A DNA stretch of 15,857 nucleotides from CBIFVZ01 sp966185765 (GTDB taxonomy: Bacteria; Pseudomonadota; Gammaproteobacteria; Enterobacterales; Enterobacteriaceae). Shown piece by piece: positions 6,517 to 14,094 of this stretch (its first letter is position 1; every line of letters begins with the position of its first letter). Where the stretch lies: assembly GCA_966185765.1 (NCBI GenBank), contig CBIFVZ010000082.1, positions 1 to 15,857 of the forward strand. The letters are read 5' to 3'. The notes under the pieces are model-generated. The model was given only the letters and a program-made list of their open reading frames with translations, was not told the origin of the DNA and searched no databases. Position numbers and translations under genes: made by a program.

Positions 6517-6546
6517 ACAGCGGGGCATTGGCCCCGCTGTTTTTTT
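6517..6546. terminator. Terminator directly after treC
   Basis: Perfect 10-bp stem ACAGCGGGGC-ATTG-GCCCCGCTGT (6517-6540). On the minus strand it starts five bases after the treC stop and is followed by CGCTTTTT. On the plus strand it is followed by six Ts, so it can also stop plus-strand transcription entering the tre genes. Confidence 0.9.
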
Positions 6547-8203
6547 AGTTCACCAGCCAGTACACGGCTTCAAAAGGTCGCAGCGCCAGGTTGCCTGTGA
6601 GCGCCGGTGCCAGTGAGTAATTGCTCATTAAAACGAGTGCATCGTTATTTGTCATATCGCTTTGCCAGCGTTGTGTTTCACTACTCAGGTTCGCGGCCAC
6701 CACCAGTGTTTGTCCCTGATACTGACGGCGATAGCACCATAACCAGGGATGCTCAGGCAGCAGGTCCTGATAGTCGCCCCAGGTAAACACCGGGTGATGT
6801 TTACGCAGGCGAATCAGGTTCTGATAGGCGTAAAACACCGAATCCGGGTCAGCCAGCGCAGCTTCGGCATTCACGGTATCGAAGTTATCACCCAGACCAA
6901 TCCACGGCGTGCCGGTGGTAAAACCGGCATTCTCGCTGTTGTTCCACTGCATGGGCGAGCGCCCATTGTCGCGAGATTTACTGGCAAGGATGGCCAACAG
7001 TTCGTCGGTATGTCGCCCGGCGGCGCTCAGTTCGGCAAACATATTGTGGCTTTCCACATCGCGGTAATCGGCAAGGCTGCCATAGTGCGGGTTGGTCATA
7101 CCCAACTCTTCGCCCTGATAGATATAAGGAGTACCCTGCATTCCGTGCAGCACCATCCCCAGCATCTTCGCGGCCGGTACGCGTAGCGCACCCTCATCGC
7201 CAAAGCGTGAAACAATGCGCGGTTGGTCGTGGTTACACCAGAACAGCGCGTTCCACGCCACATTGTGCATACCCTGCTGCCAGTGGCTGAACAGTGCCTT
7301 CAGCGCCACAAAATCTGGCTGTGCCTTCGTCCATTTTTCACCGTCTGGATAATCCACTTTCAGGTGATGGAAGTTAAACGTCATCGACAATTCTGAGCCA
7401 TCCAGTGCCCCGTAGCGCTGGCAGTTTTCCAGCGACGTTGACGACATTTCGCCCACCGTCATCAGACCGCGTGGAGTAAAGACATCGCGGCTGAATTCCT
7501 GTAGGAACGCGTGGATGCGCGGCCCGTCGGTGTAGAAACGGCGGCCATCGCCGCCGGACACATCCTCCGGGAAGCGCTGATCTTTTGACACCAGGTTAAT
7601 CACGTCCAGTCGTAGCCCATCCACGCCGCGATCGGCCCAGAACTCGCAAACCTTTTTCAGCTCATGACGTACCTGTGGGTTTTCCCAGTTGAGATCGGCC
7701 TGCTCAGGGGCGAACAGGTGCAGATAATACTGCTCGCTTTCGGCGTGCCAGCGCCAGGCGCTACCGCCAAATTTGGAACGCCAGTGGTTGGGTGCCTGCT
7801 CCGGTGTGCCATCGCGCCAGATATAAAACGCGCGATACGGACTGTCTTTATGTAACGCTTCACGAAACCACGCGTGCTGGGTCGACGTATGGTTGAACAC
7901 CATATCCAGAATGATGCGCATGCCGCGCTGGTGGGCGCCTTCAACCAGTTTGTCAAAGTCCTCCAGCGTGCCGTAGGTGGGGTCAATGGCGGTATAGTTG
8001 GCGACGTCATAGCCATTATCCACCTGCGGCGACACATAAAACGGTGTCAGCCAGAGGGCATCCACACCGAGTTTTTGCAGGTAATCGAGGCGTGTAATAA
8101 CGCCCTGCAAGTCGCCGGTGCCGCTGCCGGTGGTGTCCTGAAAACTCCTGGGATAGATCTGGTAAATAGTGCCGTTCTGCCACCAGTGAGGAATTGTCTG
8201 CAT
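6545..8203 (-). CDS. treC: Trehalose-6-phosphate hydrolase
   Basis: 552 residues (E. coli TreC 551). A cytoplasmic GH13 enzyme that splits trehalose 6-phosphate into glucose and glucose 6-phosphate. An (alpha/beta)8 barrel starts at once (PHWWQNGTIYQIYPRSFQDT). Catalytic residues seen: nucleophile D200 in DGLRLDV, acid/base E252 in VGEMSS, and D326 in NHDQPR. An all-beta C domain ends in RPFEAVYWLVN. The ATG at 8203 is preceded by CAGGAC. It is the second gene of the treB-treC operon, 54 bases after treB, with a hairpin in the gap and a strong terminator after its stop. Alternatives such as oligo-1,6-glucosidase are unlikely given treB and treR next door. Confidence 0.97.
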   Translation of the reverse strand: MQTIPHWWQNGTIYQIYPRSFQDTTGSGTGDLQGVITRLDYLQKLGVDALWLTPFYVSPQVDNGYDVANYTAIDPTYGTLEDFDKLVEGAHQRGMRIILDMVFNHTSTQHAWFREALHKDSPYRAFYIWRDGTPEQAPNHWRSKFGGSAWRWHAESEQYYLHLFAPEQADLNWENPQVRHELKKVCEFWADRGVDGLRLDVINLVSKDQRFPEDVSGGDGRRFYTDGPRIHAFLQEFSRDVFTPRGLMTVGEMSSTSLENCQRYGALDGSELSMTFNFHHLKVDYPDGEKWTKAQPDFVALKALFSHWQQGMHNVAWNALFWCNHDQPRIVSRFGDEGALRVPAAKMLGMVLHGMQGTPYIYQGEELGMTNPHYGSLADYRDVESHNMFAELSAAGRHTDELLAILASKSRDNGRSPMQWNNSENAGFTTGTPWIGLGDNFDTVNAEAALADPDSVFYAYQNLIRLRKHHPVFTWGDYQDLLPEHPWLWCYRRQYQGQTLVVAANLSSETQRWQSDMTNNDALVLMSNYSLAPALTGNLALRPFEAVYWLVN

Positions 8204-8224
8204 AAATCACGGTCCTGATGATGT

Positions 8225-8248
8225 GAAAAAGGGCGTCACTGACGCCCT
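8225..8248 (-). terminator. Terminator-like hairpin between treB and treC
   Basis: AGGGCGTC-ACT-GACGCCCT (8230-8248) is a perfect 8-bp stem with a 3-base loop. On the minus strand the run TTTTT follows it directly (the last of these Ts pairs in the stem). It lies 10 bases after the treB stop and about 21 bases before treC. It could stop part of the transcripts or protect the treB 3' end, giving more permease than hydrolase. Structure seen; effect inferred. Confidence 0.6.
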
Positions 8249-8257
8249 GAAATGAAA

Positions 8258-9676
8258 TTAAACCGCCTGGAGCGCATCCTGACGCACCTTGCGTTTGTAG
8301 ACGATGCTGGTCAGCAGCATCGGCACCACGATGGCAATAACCATCGCCATAGAGTAAACCTGCCAGTAGGTCGGCTGGATAGAGAGGATGCCCGGCAGGC
8401 CACCGACGCCAATGCCGTTTGCCATCACGCCGCTCAGCCCGCACAGTAGCGCCGCGAGGCCTGAGCCAATCATGGCGCACAGCATAGGGAAGCGATATTT
8501 CAGGTTGATGCCGTACATAGCCGGTTCGGTCACACCGAGCCAGGCGGAAATGGCTGCGGGTACAGAAACCTCACGCTCTTTGCCTTTGCGACTGGAAATG
8601 ATGATGCCGACTACCGCTGCGCCCTGTGCAATGTTTGACAGCGCAATCAGCGGCCACACCGGCGTACCGCCCATGTTCTGGATCATCTGCATATCAATGG
8701 CGAGCGTCGTCTGATGCACGCCGGTAATCACCAGGGGCGCATAGAGGAAGCCAAACAGCGCAGCACCAATCGGCGCAAAGCTGCCGGTCATGAGATGGCG
8801 CACCACCCAGGCAACGCCATCACCAATGGCACGACCCACTGGCCCGATAATGGCATGGGCAAGGAACACGGCAATGATGAGCGAGCACACCGGCACAATC
8901 ACCAGATAGAGATAATCTGGCACGATGCGCTTGAGGCGCGTTTCGATAAAACCAAGCGCCATGCCTGCCATCAGCGCCGGAATCACCTGCGCCTGATAGC
9001 CCACTTTCTCAATGGTGAACCAGCCAAAGTTCCAGATTTCCGGCACCTGACTACCCAGCAGATAGGCGTTCATGAGCTGTGGTGAGACCAGCGTCACGCC
9101 AAGTACAATGCCGAGAATGGGTGTGCCACCCATTTTGCGCACCACTGACCAGCAAATTCCCACCGGCAGATAGAAAAAAATCGCCTCACCAATTAACCAC
9201 AGGAAATCATAGGCGGTTTGCAGCGCCGGATACATTTGTGCCAGCGTCTGGCCGTTGCTCATCGGCACATCGCCAATAACGTTACGAAAACCGAGGATTA
9301 GGCCGCCGCTGATAAGCGCGGGCAGCAGCGGAAAGAAGATTTCCGCAAAGTGAGAAATCCAGCGCTCATGCCATTTCATGTTCTGGCGTGCCGCCTGTTT
9401 TGCCTGCTCTTTGTCTGCACTGCCGTGGCCGCTGGTGGCGATCAGTGCCTTGTAATAATCGCCCACGTTGGTGCCAATCACCACCTGGAACTGACCGGCG
9501 TTGGTGAAGCAGCCTTTCACCATAGGCAGGTTTTCAATCTCTGTCGGGTTGGCTTGTGCGGGGTTATTGAGTACAAAGCGCAGACGGGTGATGCAGTGAG
9601 AGACAGTCGCGATGTTGTCGCGCCCGCCGACCAGTTCAATCAACCTGTCGATATCTTGTTGGTTTATTTTGCTCAT
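8258..9676 (-). CDS. treB: PTS trehalose-specific EIIBC component
   Basis: 472 residues (E. coli TreB 473). An inner-membrane permease that imports trehalose and phosphorylates it to trehalose 6-phosphate, the TreC substrate. The N-terminal EIIB domain (about 1-90) carries the phospho-accepting cysteine C28 in SHCITRLRF. A hydrophobic EIIC domain (about 105-465, around ten membrane segments) includes GFLYAPLVITGVHQTTLAID and the GVTEPAMYGINLKYRFP motif of the glucose/sucrose family. No EIIA domain is present; in E. coli the glucose EIIA (Crr) supplies that step. The ATG at 9676 matches the family start, apart from the extra Met in E. coli. First gene of the operon, behind the TreR-type operators at 9760-9781. 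Confidence 0.97.
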   Translation of the reverse strand: MSKINQQDIDRLIELVGGRDNIATVSHCITRLRFVLNNPAQANPTEIENLPMVKGCFTNAGQFQVVIGTNVGDYYKALIATSGHGSADKEQAKQAARQNMKWHERWISHFAEIFFPLLPALISGGLILGFRNVIGDVPMSNGQTLAQMYPALQTAYDFLWLIGEAIFFYLPVGICWSVVRKMGGTPILGIVLGVTLVSPQLMNAYLLGSQVPEIWNFGWFTIEKVGYQAQVIPALMAGMALGFIETRLKRIVPDYLYLVIVPVCSLIIAVFLAHAIIGPVGRAIGDGVAWVVRHLMTGSFAPIGAALFGFLYAPLVITGVHQTTLAIDMQMIQNMGGTPVWPLIALSNIAQGAAVVGIIISSRKGKEREVSVPAAISAWLGVTEPAMYGINLKYRFPMLCAMIGSGLAALLCGLSGVMANGIGVGGLPGILSIQPTYWQVYSMAMVIAIVVPMLLTSIVYKRKVRQDALQAV

Positions 9677-9742
9677 TATGAATTCCCATTCTGAGGGGAA
9701 GGAGGGTCAACGGTATTGTTCTGAGCGAGACGTTATCCTGTA

Positions 9743-9791
9743 ATCATGACATGGGAAATGGGAACGTTCCCGAAACGGGAAAGCGATCACA
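9743..9791 (-). promoter_or_regulatory. treB promoter region with TreR operator palindromes
   Basis: GGGAACGTTCCC (9760-9771) is a perfect 12-bp palindrome with the CG centre favoured by LacI-family repressors. It overlaps a second inverted repeat, TTCCCG-AAA-CGGGAA (9767-9781). On the minus strand TGT-CATGAT (9751-9743) is a possible extended -10, which would put the palindromes over the -35 region. TTGTGATC (9792-9785) gives one good half of a CRP site. TreR and CRP control of treBC is known in E. coli; the exact sites here are my reading of the sequence. Confidence 0.6.
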
Positions 9792-9823
9792 AATACGGTG
9801 TGTTTGCTGCGTCTGATAAAGTG

Positions 9824-10771
9824 TTATACGAGCTGTGACGAAATGACGATACGCTCGGGAGCCACGTTTGTATTGATACGCGTAATCAGTTGAAGCGCGG
9901 CCTGGCGTCCAGCTTCCGGGTAGCCCGGGTCAACGGTGATGATTTCAGGGTAGAGAAACTTCAGCAGCGGTGTATTACCCACGCTCGCCAGTTGTATGCC
10001 GCTGCGTTGTTGCTGTTGCAGATACTTACTGGCTCCAATGGCAAGTGTGTCGGTGGCACACACCAGGGCCGTGGTCTGTGGCGTCAGTACCTCAGAGGCA
10101 TGCTCAAAACCGAGTTTCATGGTCAGGCCCGGCAGGGCGAAATGTGGCGTTAAATCGTGGCGCGTGCAGAAATCCATATACGATTTGTGGCGTAGCAGTC
10201 CGGTTGTGGAATCCGTGTGTGGTACACCGAGGAAACTAATATGACGATGACCCTGGCGGTAAAGACTCTCCATCAACAGTGCAATAGCGCCCTGGTCGTC
10301 GTAGCAAACAGACGTAAATCCTTCGACTTCACGTGCAAGCATCACCAGGCATTTTTGCCACGGGCGAAGCAGCGCTTCGGGAATATCGCTGAACCCAAAC
10401 AGAATGACGCCATCCACGTTACGCTGACGCAGCATACGCAGATGTTCTTCAACCAGCGCGAGAGAGAACTGGCTTTCCATCATAATGGGGTCATAACCCG
10501 CGGCGTAAAATGCGGGCAACATGGTTTGTACGGCGAGGTTTTCAGACAGAGAGTCAAGGCGTGTGACAATGACGCCCACGACTTTATCACTCTGGCTGCG
10601 CATAGCTCTGGCTGAGCGGGACGGGGAAAATCCTTTCTGATTGACTATCGCCAGGACTTTTTCGCGTGTGGCCTGGCTGACGCCGTTTTCGTTATTCAGG
10701 ACGCGCGACACGGTGGATTTACCCACGCCGCTCAGGCGGGCGATATCTTTGATAGTCAGACGATTACTCAT
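9824..10771 (-). CDS. treR: Trehalose operon repressor TreR (LacI family)
   Basis: 315 residues, the same length as E. coli TreR. The N-terminal helix-turn-helix runs TIKDIARLSGVGKSTVSRVL (residues 5-24), followed by the VLNNENGVSQATREKV hinge side. A periplasmic-binding-type effector domain follows, with NLAVQTMLPAFYAAGYDPIM and the CATDTLAIGASKYLQ stretch. In E. coli the inducer is trehalose 6-phosphate. It lies upstream of treB on the same strand with a 147-base gap that holds the operators. The CTTAG-N5-CTAAG repeat at 10775-10789 surrounds its ribosome-binding site and could form a small hairpin. Its own promoter is not clear in the sequence. Confidence 0.97.
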   Translation of the reverse strand: MSNRLTIKDIARLSGVGKSTVSRVLNNENGVSQATREKVLAIVNQKGFSPSRSARAMRSQSDKVVGVIVTRLDSLSENLAVQTMLPAFYAAGYDPIMMESQFSLALVEEHLRMLRQRNVDGVILFGFSDIPEALLRPWQKCLVMLAREVEGFTSVCYDDQGAIALLMESLYRQGHRHISFLGVPHTDSTTGLLRHKSYMDFCTRHDLTPHFALPGLTMKLGFEHASEVLTPQTTALVCATDTLAIGASKYLQQQQRSGIQLASVGNTPLLKFLYPEIITVDPGYPEAGRQAALQLITRINTNVAPERIVISSQLV

Positions 10772-11156
10772 GTGCTTAGTTCTTCTAAGTATTGGGGCAC
10801 GTTAAGGTACCGCTACAGGCTAAAGGAATGTTGATAAACCGCAATGAGAAAGCGTCGGTTATTTGTTTTAGATGCGGAAGATGCGGTGATTTGTTCCCTT
10901 CTTCTCAATCCCTTACGCAATACTGTACCGACAGGTAGGGCGAGAGACAATCCCGAGCGCATTGTCCTGGTTTTTCACCCGGCGGAATGGCGTATAAGGC
11001 CGCCTTAAAAAGAAAACATCCGTCCCGATTATGGCCTGCGCCAGGACTAAATGTTACAGGATGTGATCCGGGTCCTATTGCACAGTTTGCGCAACCTGTC
11101 CTGGCGTGATACCAGAATGACCTGAATTTTCTTATCACCACAGGAAGGTACATTTC
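10772..11156. other. 385-base treR / hexosaminidase intergenic region
   Basis: This gap separates divergent genes and must hold the treR promoter (minus) and the hexosaminidase promoter (plus), but I see no convincing -35/-10 pair for either. Visible structure: AAGGCCGCCTT near 10997-11007 inside GGCGG-N14-CCGCC, the palindrome TTGCGCAA at 11088-11095, and CTGG-N7-CCAG at 11101-11115. No mgtA or mgtL leader sequence and no clear PhoP box was found. The only open frame (minus, 10905-11153) has no recognisable features. Confidence 0.5.
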
Positions 11157-13565
11157 ATGTTTAAAACAGTGCGTTATGCCGTACTGCTTTGTGGGGCAGT
11201 AATGAGTTTTTCCGGTCTGGCATCACCGGCTGGCGATCTCCCGTTGATGCCCTGGCCATCGCAGGTAGAGCGCTCGTCTGACGAAGGACGTCTGGTGTTA
11301 GATAATGGAATATCGATAGTGGTTAAGGGTGACCAGCTGGATGAAGAGGTCGCTCGTTGGCGGCATCGTATCTCGTTACAGGCGGGATGGACGCTAAAGC
11401 CGCAGTCTGAGGCAACAAAGCATTGCACCATTTCAATTGAGATTGCGCAGAAAGTCTCTCCGCTACCGCTGGAGAATAGCGATGAGAGTTATCGTCTGAA
11501 TATCTCAGGCACGGGGATTACACTCACAGCGCAAACCCGCTTCGGTGCGATGCGTGGTATGGAAACGCTGTTGCAGCTCATTCGCCCGGGCGCTGAGGAT
11601 GTCAGCGTCCCCTATCTCACCATTGAAGATAGCCCTCGTTTTCCGTGGCGCGGCGTGCTGCTGGATTCAGCGCGCCACTTCCTGCCGGTGAGCACCATTT
11701 TGCGCCAGCTTGATGGCATGGCAGCGGCCAAGCTCAATGTGTTGCACTGGCATCTGACCGATGACCAGGGATGGCGTTTTACGTCCGCCATCTATCCAAA
11801 GTTGCAGCATGTTGCCAGCGACGGTCAGTTCTATACTCAGGCGCAAATGCGTGAAGTGGTGCGTTACGCCACTCGCTTAGGCATTCGCGTTGTGCCGGAA
11901 ATCGACCTGCCGGGGCATGCGTCAGCTATCGCCGTGGCGTATCCGGAACTGATGAGCGCACCAGGTCCGTATGAAATGGAGCGCGAATGGGGGGTACTTA
12001 AGCCCGTACTGGACCCGTCAAATGAAGCGGTCTATGAATTTGTGGACAATCTGGTGGGTGAGGTCGCGGCCATTTTTCCTGATAGCTACCTGCATATTGG
12101 CGGCGATGAGGTGGATGACACGCACTGGAAGGCGAACCCAAAGATTCAGGCTTTTATGCGTGAGAAAAACCTCGCCGATACCCATGCATTGCAGGCTTAC
12201 TTTAACCAGCGGCTGGAAACCATCCTTGAGAAACATCATCGTCGCATGGTGGGTTGGGATGAGATTTTCCACCCGGACCTGCCAAAGAGCATTCTGATTC
12301 AGTCCTGGCAGGGACAGGATGCGTTGGGTAGCATCGCCAAAGCAGGCTATCGCGGCATTCTTTCTACTGGTTTTTATCTCGACCAGCCGCAGTCTGCGGC
12401 GTATCACTATCGTAATGAACCGTTGCCGAAAGGACTGAACGGCATTGATAAACTGTCGCTACAAGAGAACGCGCAGAGTTGGGCGTTTACAATGCCGCGT
12501 CTTAAGGGCAGTGCAGTGGAAGGCAGCTTTACGCTGGTGCAGGGAGCAGAGCCGCTGGCATGGCGTGGATTTATCGATTTCAAAGGGAAATCGCGCCGTG
12601 CGGTACGCGATATAAAGTGGCTCAATGACCAGCAAGTGACGTTCAGCGTGGATACCTGGATGGGCGATGTACGCCCGGTAGTGACGCTGGAAAAAGAGGC
12701 GCTAAGCGGTTATTTCGTAGTAGGAAATGTGCGTTACCCGGTCAGCGGTAACAGACTGTCGTCTGTGCCGGAAGGCTTACCGCCCAACGTTCCCTCCGCC
12801 GCGCAGATGACGAAAATCATCGGCGGCGAGGCGGCGTTATGGTCTGAAAATATTGTCGGCTCTATTCTCGATATCAAGCTGTGGCCGCGAGCGTTCGTGG
12901 TGGCTGAACGCTTATGGTCGCAAGCAGACGTGAACGATGTGGACAATATGTATCAGCGTCTGCAAAGCGTTGATGGCTGGTCGACGATTTCCGCAGGGCT
13001 TCAGCAGTATAGCCAGATACAGGCACATCTGACGCGCCTTGCCGGTAGCGGAGATGTGCTGGCGCTGCAGGTTCTTGCCCAGGCGCTGGAGCCTGCGCAG
13101 TATTACACGCGCCATCATCTGAAATACCTGGAAGGCAATTATCATCAGTTTGAGCCACTTAACCGGCTGGCAGATGGCTTGCCCGCAGAAAGCATGACGG
13201 TGCGCCAGATTGATGGCTGGGTTGACCGTTTGCTTGCCGGGCGTGAAGACAAAGCCAGTGCGCAGGCGCTACGAAACGTGTTTACCCGTTGGCGCGACAA
13301 TACCGGTGATGTGATGCCCATGATTGACGGCAACTACGTGCTCAAGCCACTCAAACCGGTCGTCGAAGATGTCAATCGTCTGGCTGAAATGGGCTTGCGT
13401 TTGACGGAGCTGGTGGAGCGTGGAGGTAGCATCAGCAATGAGCAGCGTAAGGCATGGCAACGCGAGCTGGATGAGGCCGCCCAGGTGCGTGATGAAGTGG
13501 TGATTGCCGTGGTTTATCCGCTGGAGAAGCTGCTGCGTGCCGTGGGGCGCAACGGCGGTGCATAA
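11157..13565 (+). CDS. Exported GH20 beta-N-acetylhexosaminidase (chitobiase type)
   Basis: 802 residues. Glycoside hydrolase family 20: it should remove terminal beta-linked GlcNAc/GalNAc from chitobiose-like or glycan ends by substrate-assisted catalysis. The N-terminus (MFKTVRYAVLLCGAVMSFSG, then LASPAG) is a Sec signal peptide with probable cleavage near residue 22-24. A GH20b domain (about 28-158) precedes the barrel, which opens PRFPWRGVLLDSARHF (about 159-174) and holds the catalytic pair D317-E318 in HIGGDEVDDTHW. The usual GGEAALWSE motif is at 556-564. Between YLDQPQSAAYHY (ending 418) and that motif lie about 135 residues, well above the GH20 norm, with a beta-rich, WRGF- and TWMGDV-containing insert. 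A helical C-terminal part of about 210 residues follows. AGGAAGG precedes the ATG at 11157. It stands alone in the slot that holds mgtA in E. coli. No transporter or chitin gene is adjacent. Confidence 0.92.
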   Translation: MFKTVRYAVLLCGAVMSFSGLASPAGDLPLMPWPSQVERSSDEGRLVLDNGISIVVKGDQLDEEVARWRHRISLQAGWTLKPQSEATKHCTISIEIAQKVSPLPLENSDESYRLNISGTGITLTAQTRFGAMRGMETLLQLIRPGAEDVSVPYLTIEDSPRFPWRGVLLDSARHFLPVSTILRQLDGMAAAKLNVLHWHLTDDQGWRFTSAIYPKLQHVASDGQFYTQAQMREVVRYATRLGIRVVPEIDLPGHASAIAVAYPELMSAPGPYEMEREWGVLKPVLDPSNEAVYEFVDNLVGEVAAIFPDSYLHIGGDEVDDTHWKANPKIQAFMREKNLADTHALQAYFNQRLETILEKHHRRMVGWDEIFHPDLPKSILIQSWQGQDALGSIAKAGYRGILSTGFYLDQPQSAAYHYRNEPLPKGLNGIDKLSLQENAQSWAFTMPRLKGSAVEGSFTLVQGAEPLAWRGFIDFKGKSRRAVRDIKWLNDQQVTFSVDTWMGDVRPVVTLEKEALSGYFVVGNVRYPVSGNRLSSVPEGLPPNVPSAAQMTKIIGGEAALWSENIVGSILDIKLWPRAFVVAERLWSQADVNDVDNMYQRLQSVDGWSTISAGLQQYSQIQAHLTRLAGSGDVLALQVLAQALEPAQYYTRHHLKYLEGNYHQFEPLNRLADGLPAESMTVRQIDGWVDRLLAGREDKASAQALRNVFTRWRDNTGDVMPMIDGNYVLKPLKPVVEDVNRLAEMGLRLTELVERGGSISNEQRKAWQRELDEAAQVRDEVVIAVVYPLEKLLRAVGRNGGA

Positions 13566-13584
13566 AAAAGCCGCGTAGCGCGGC
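13564..13584 (-). terminator. Minus-strand terminator facing the hexosaminidase end
   Basis: GCCGCG-TAG-CGCGGC (13570-13584) is a perfect 6-bp stem. Read on the minus strand it is followed directly by TTTTTT (complement of 13564-13569), so it suits transcripts coming from ridA. The T-run overlaps the hexosaminidase stop codon on the other strand. Confidence 0.65.
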
Positions 13585-13595
13585 GTAGTGCATTT

Positions 13596-13635
13596 CATAA
13601 GAAAAACGAACGCATCAGGCGTTCGTTTTTTTATG
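13596..13635. terminator. Two-way terminator between the hexosaminidase gene and ridA
   Basis: AAAAACGAACGC-ATCAG-GCGTTCGTTTTT (13602-13630) forms a 12-bp stem, extended by CATAA/TTATG outside a single bulged G. A or T runs flank it on both sides, so it can end both converging transcripts. Confidence 0.9.
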
Positions 13636-13641
13636 AATCGA

Positions 13642-14028
13642 TTAGCGACGTACAGCGATCGCTTCGATTTCGATTTTCACATCTTTCGGCAGGCGCGCCA
13701 CTTCAACGCAGGAGCGTGCCGGGAACGGCGCGTTATGCTCGGTAAAAAATGCCTCGTAGGCGGCGTTAACGGTCGCAAAATCGTTGAGATCTTTTACAAA
13801 CACCGTGGTTTTCACGATATCGGCCACCGTCAGACCCGATGCTTCAACCACGGCCTTCACGTTTGCCAGGGACTGACGTGCCTGCGCGGTGACATCGTCC
13901 GGCACGGCGCCGGTTTTCGGACAGACCGGGATCTGGCCGGAAGTGATAATCATGCTACCCAGATCGACGCCCTGAACATACGGGCCGATGGCTGCCGGTG
14001 CGTTTGTGGTGCTGATTTCACGTGACAT
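13642..14028 (-). CDS. ridA: 2-iminobutanoate/2-iminopropanoate deaminase RidA
   Basis: 128 residues, the same length as E. coli RidA (YjgF). A cytoplasmic homotrimer that hydrolyses reactive enamine/imine intermediates released by PLP enzymes such as threonine dehydratase, protecting other PLP enzymes from 2-aminoacrylate damage. The active-site arginine is R105 in PARSCVEVARLP, and E120 follows in IEIEAIAVRR. The YVQGVDLGSMIITSGQIPV stretch is the family signature. GGAGAG precedes the ATG at 14028. It lies 66 bases after pyrI on the same strand with no strong terminator between, so it may be partly read from pyrBI as well as from its own promoter. Confidence 0.97.
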   Translation of the reverse strand: MSREISTTNAPAAIGPYVQGVDLGSMIITSGQIPVCPKTGAVPDDVTAQARQSLANVKAVVEASGLTVADIVKTTVFVKDLNDFATVNAAYEAFFTEHNAPFPARSCVEVARLPKDVKIEIEAIAVRR

Positions 14029-14061
14029 ACTCTCTCCTCAAAGGTGTAAAAGCTGCGCTCA

Positions 14062-14090
14062 ATTATAAGGAGCCTGTCGGCTATTACCAG
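14062..14090 (-). promoter_or_regulatory. Likely ridA promoter
   Basis: On the minus strand TATAAT (14067-14062) is a perfect -10 hexamer about 34 bases before the ridA ATG. The -35 position holds only CTGGTA or TGGTAA, a weak match. The hexamer starts 28 bases after the pyrI stop codon. It gives ridA a plausible start of its own independent of pyrimidine control. Confidence 0.5.
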
Positions 14091-14094
14091 CCAC

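Noticed and set aside
10851..10870. PhoP-box-like repeat GGTTATTTGTTTTA upstream of the hexosaminidase gene, considered because mgtA in this slot is PhoP-controlled
   Set aside because: The half-site spacing is wrong for PhoP (about 8 instead of 11 bases) and the match is poor.
10905..11153. 82-codon minus-strand ORF between treR and the hexosaminidase gene
   Set aside because: Cys/Pro/Gly-rich composition, no family resemblance, no clear ribosome-binding site, and it lies where promoters for both flanking genes must be.
11190..11195. Possible lipobox cysteine (C12) in the hexosaminidase signal
   Set aside because: The residues before the cysteine are Leu-Leu, not the small residue needed by signal peptidase II, and the cysteine lies inside the hydrophobic core. 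An ordinary Sec signal fits better.
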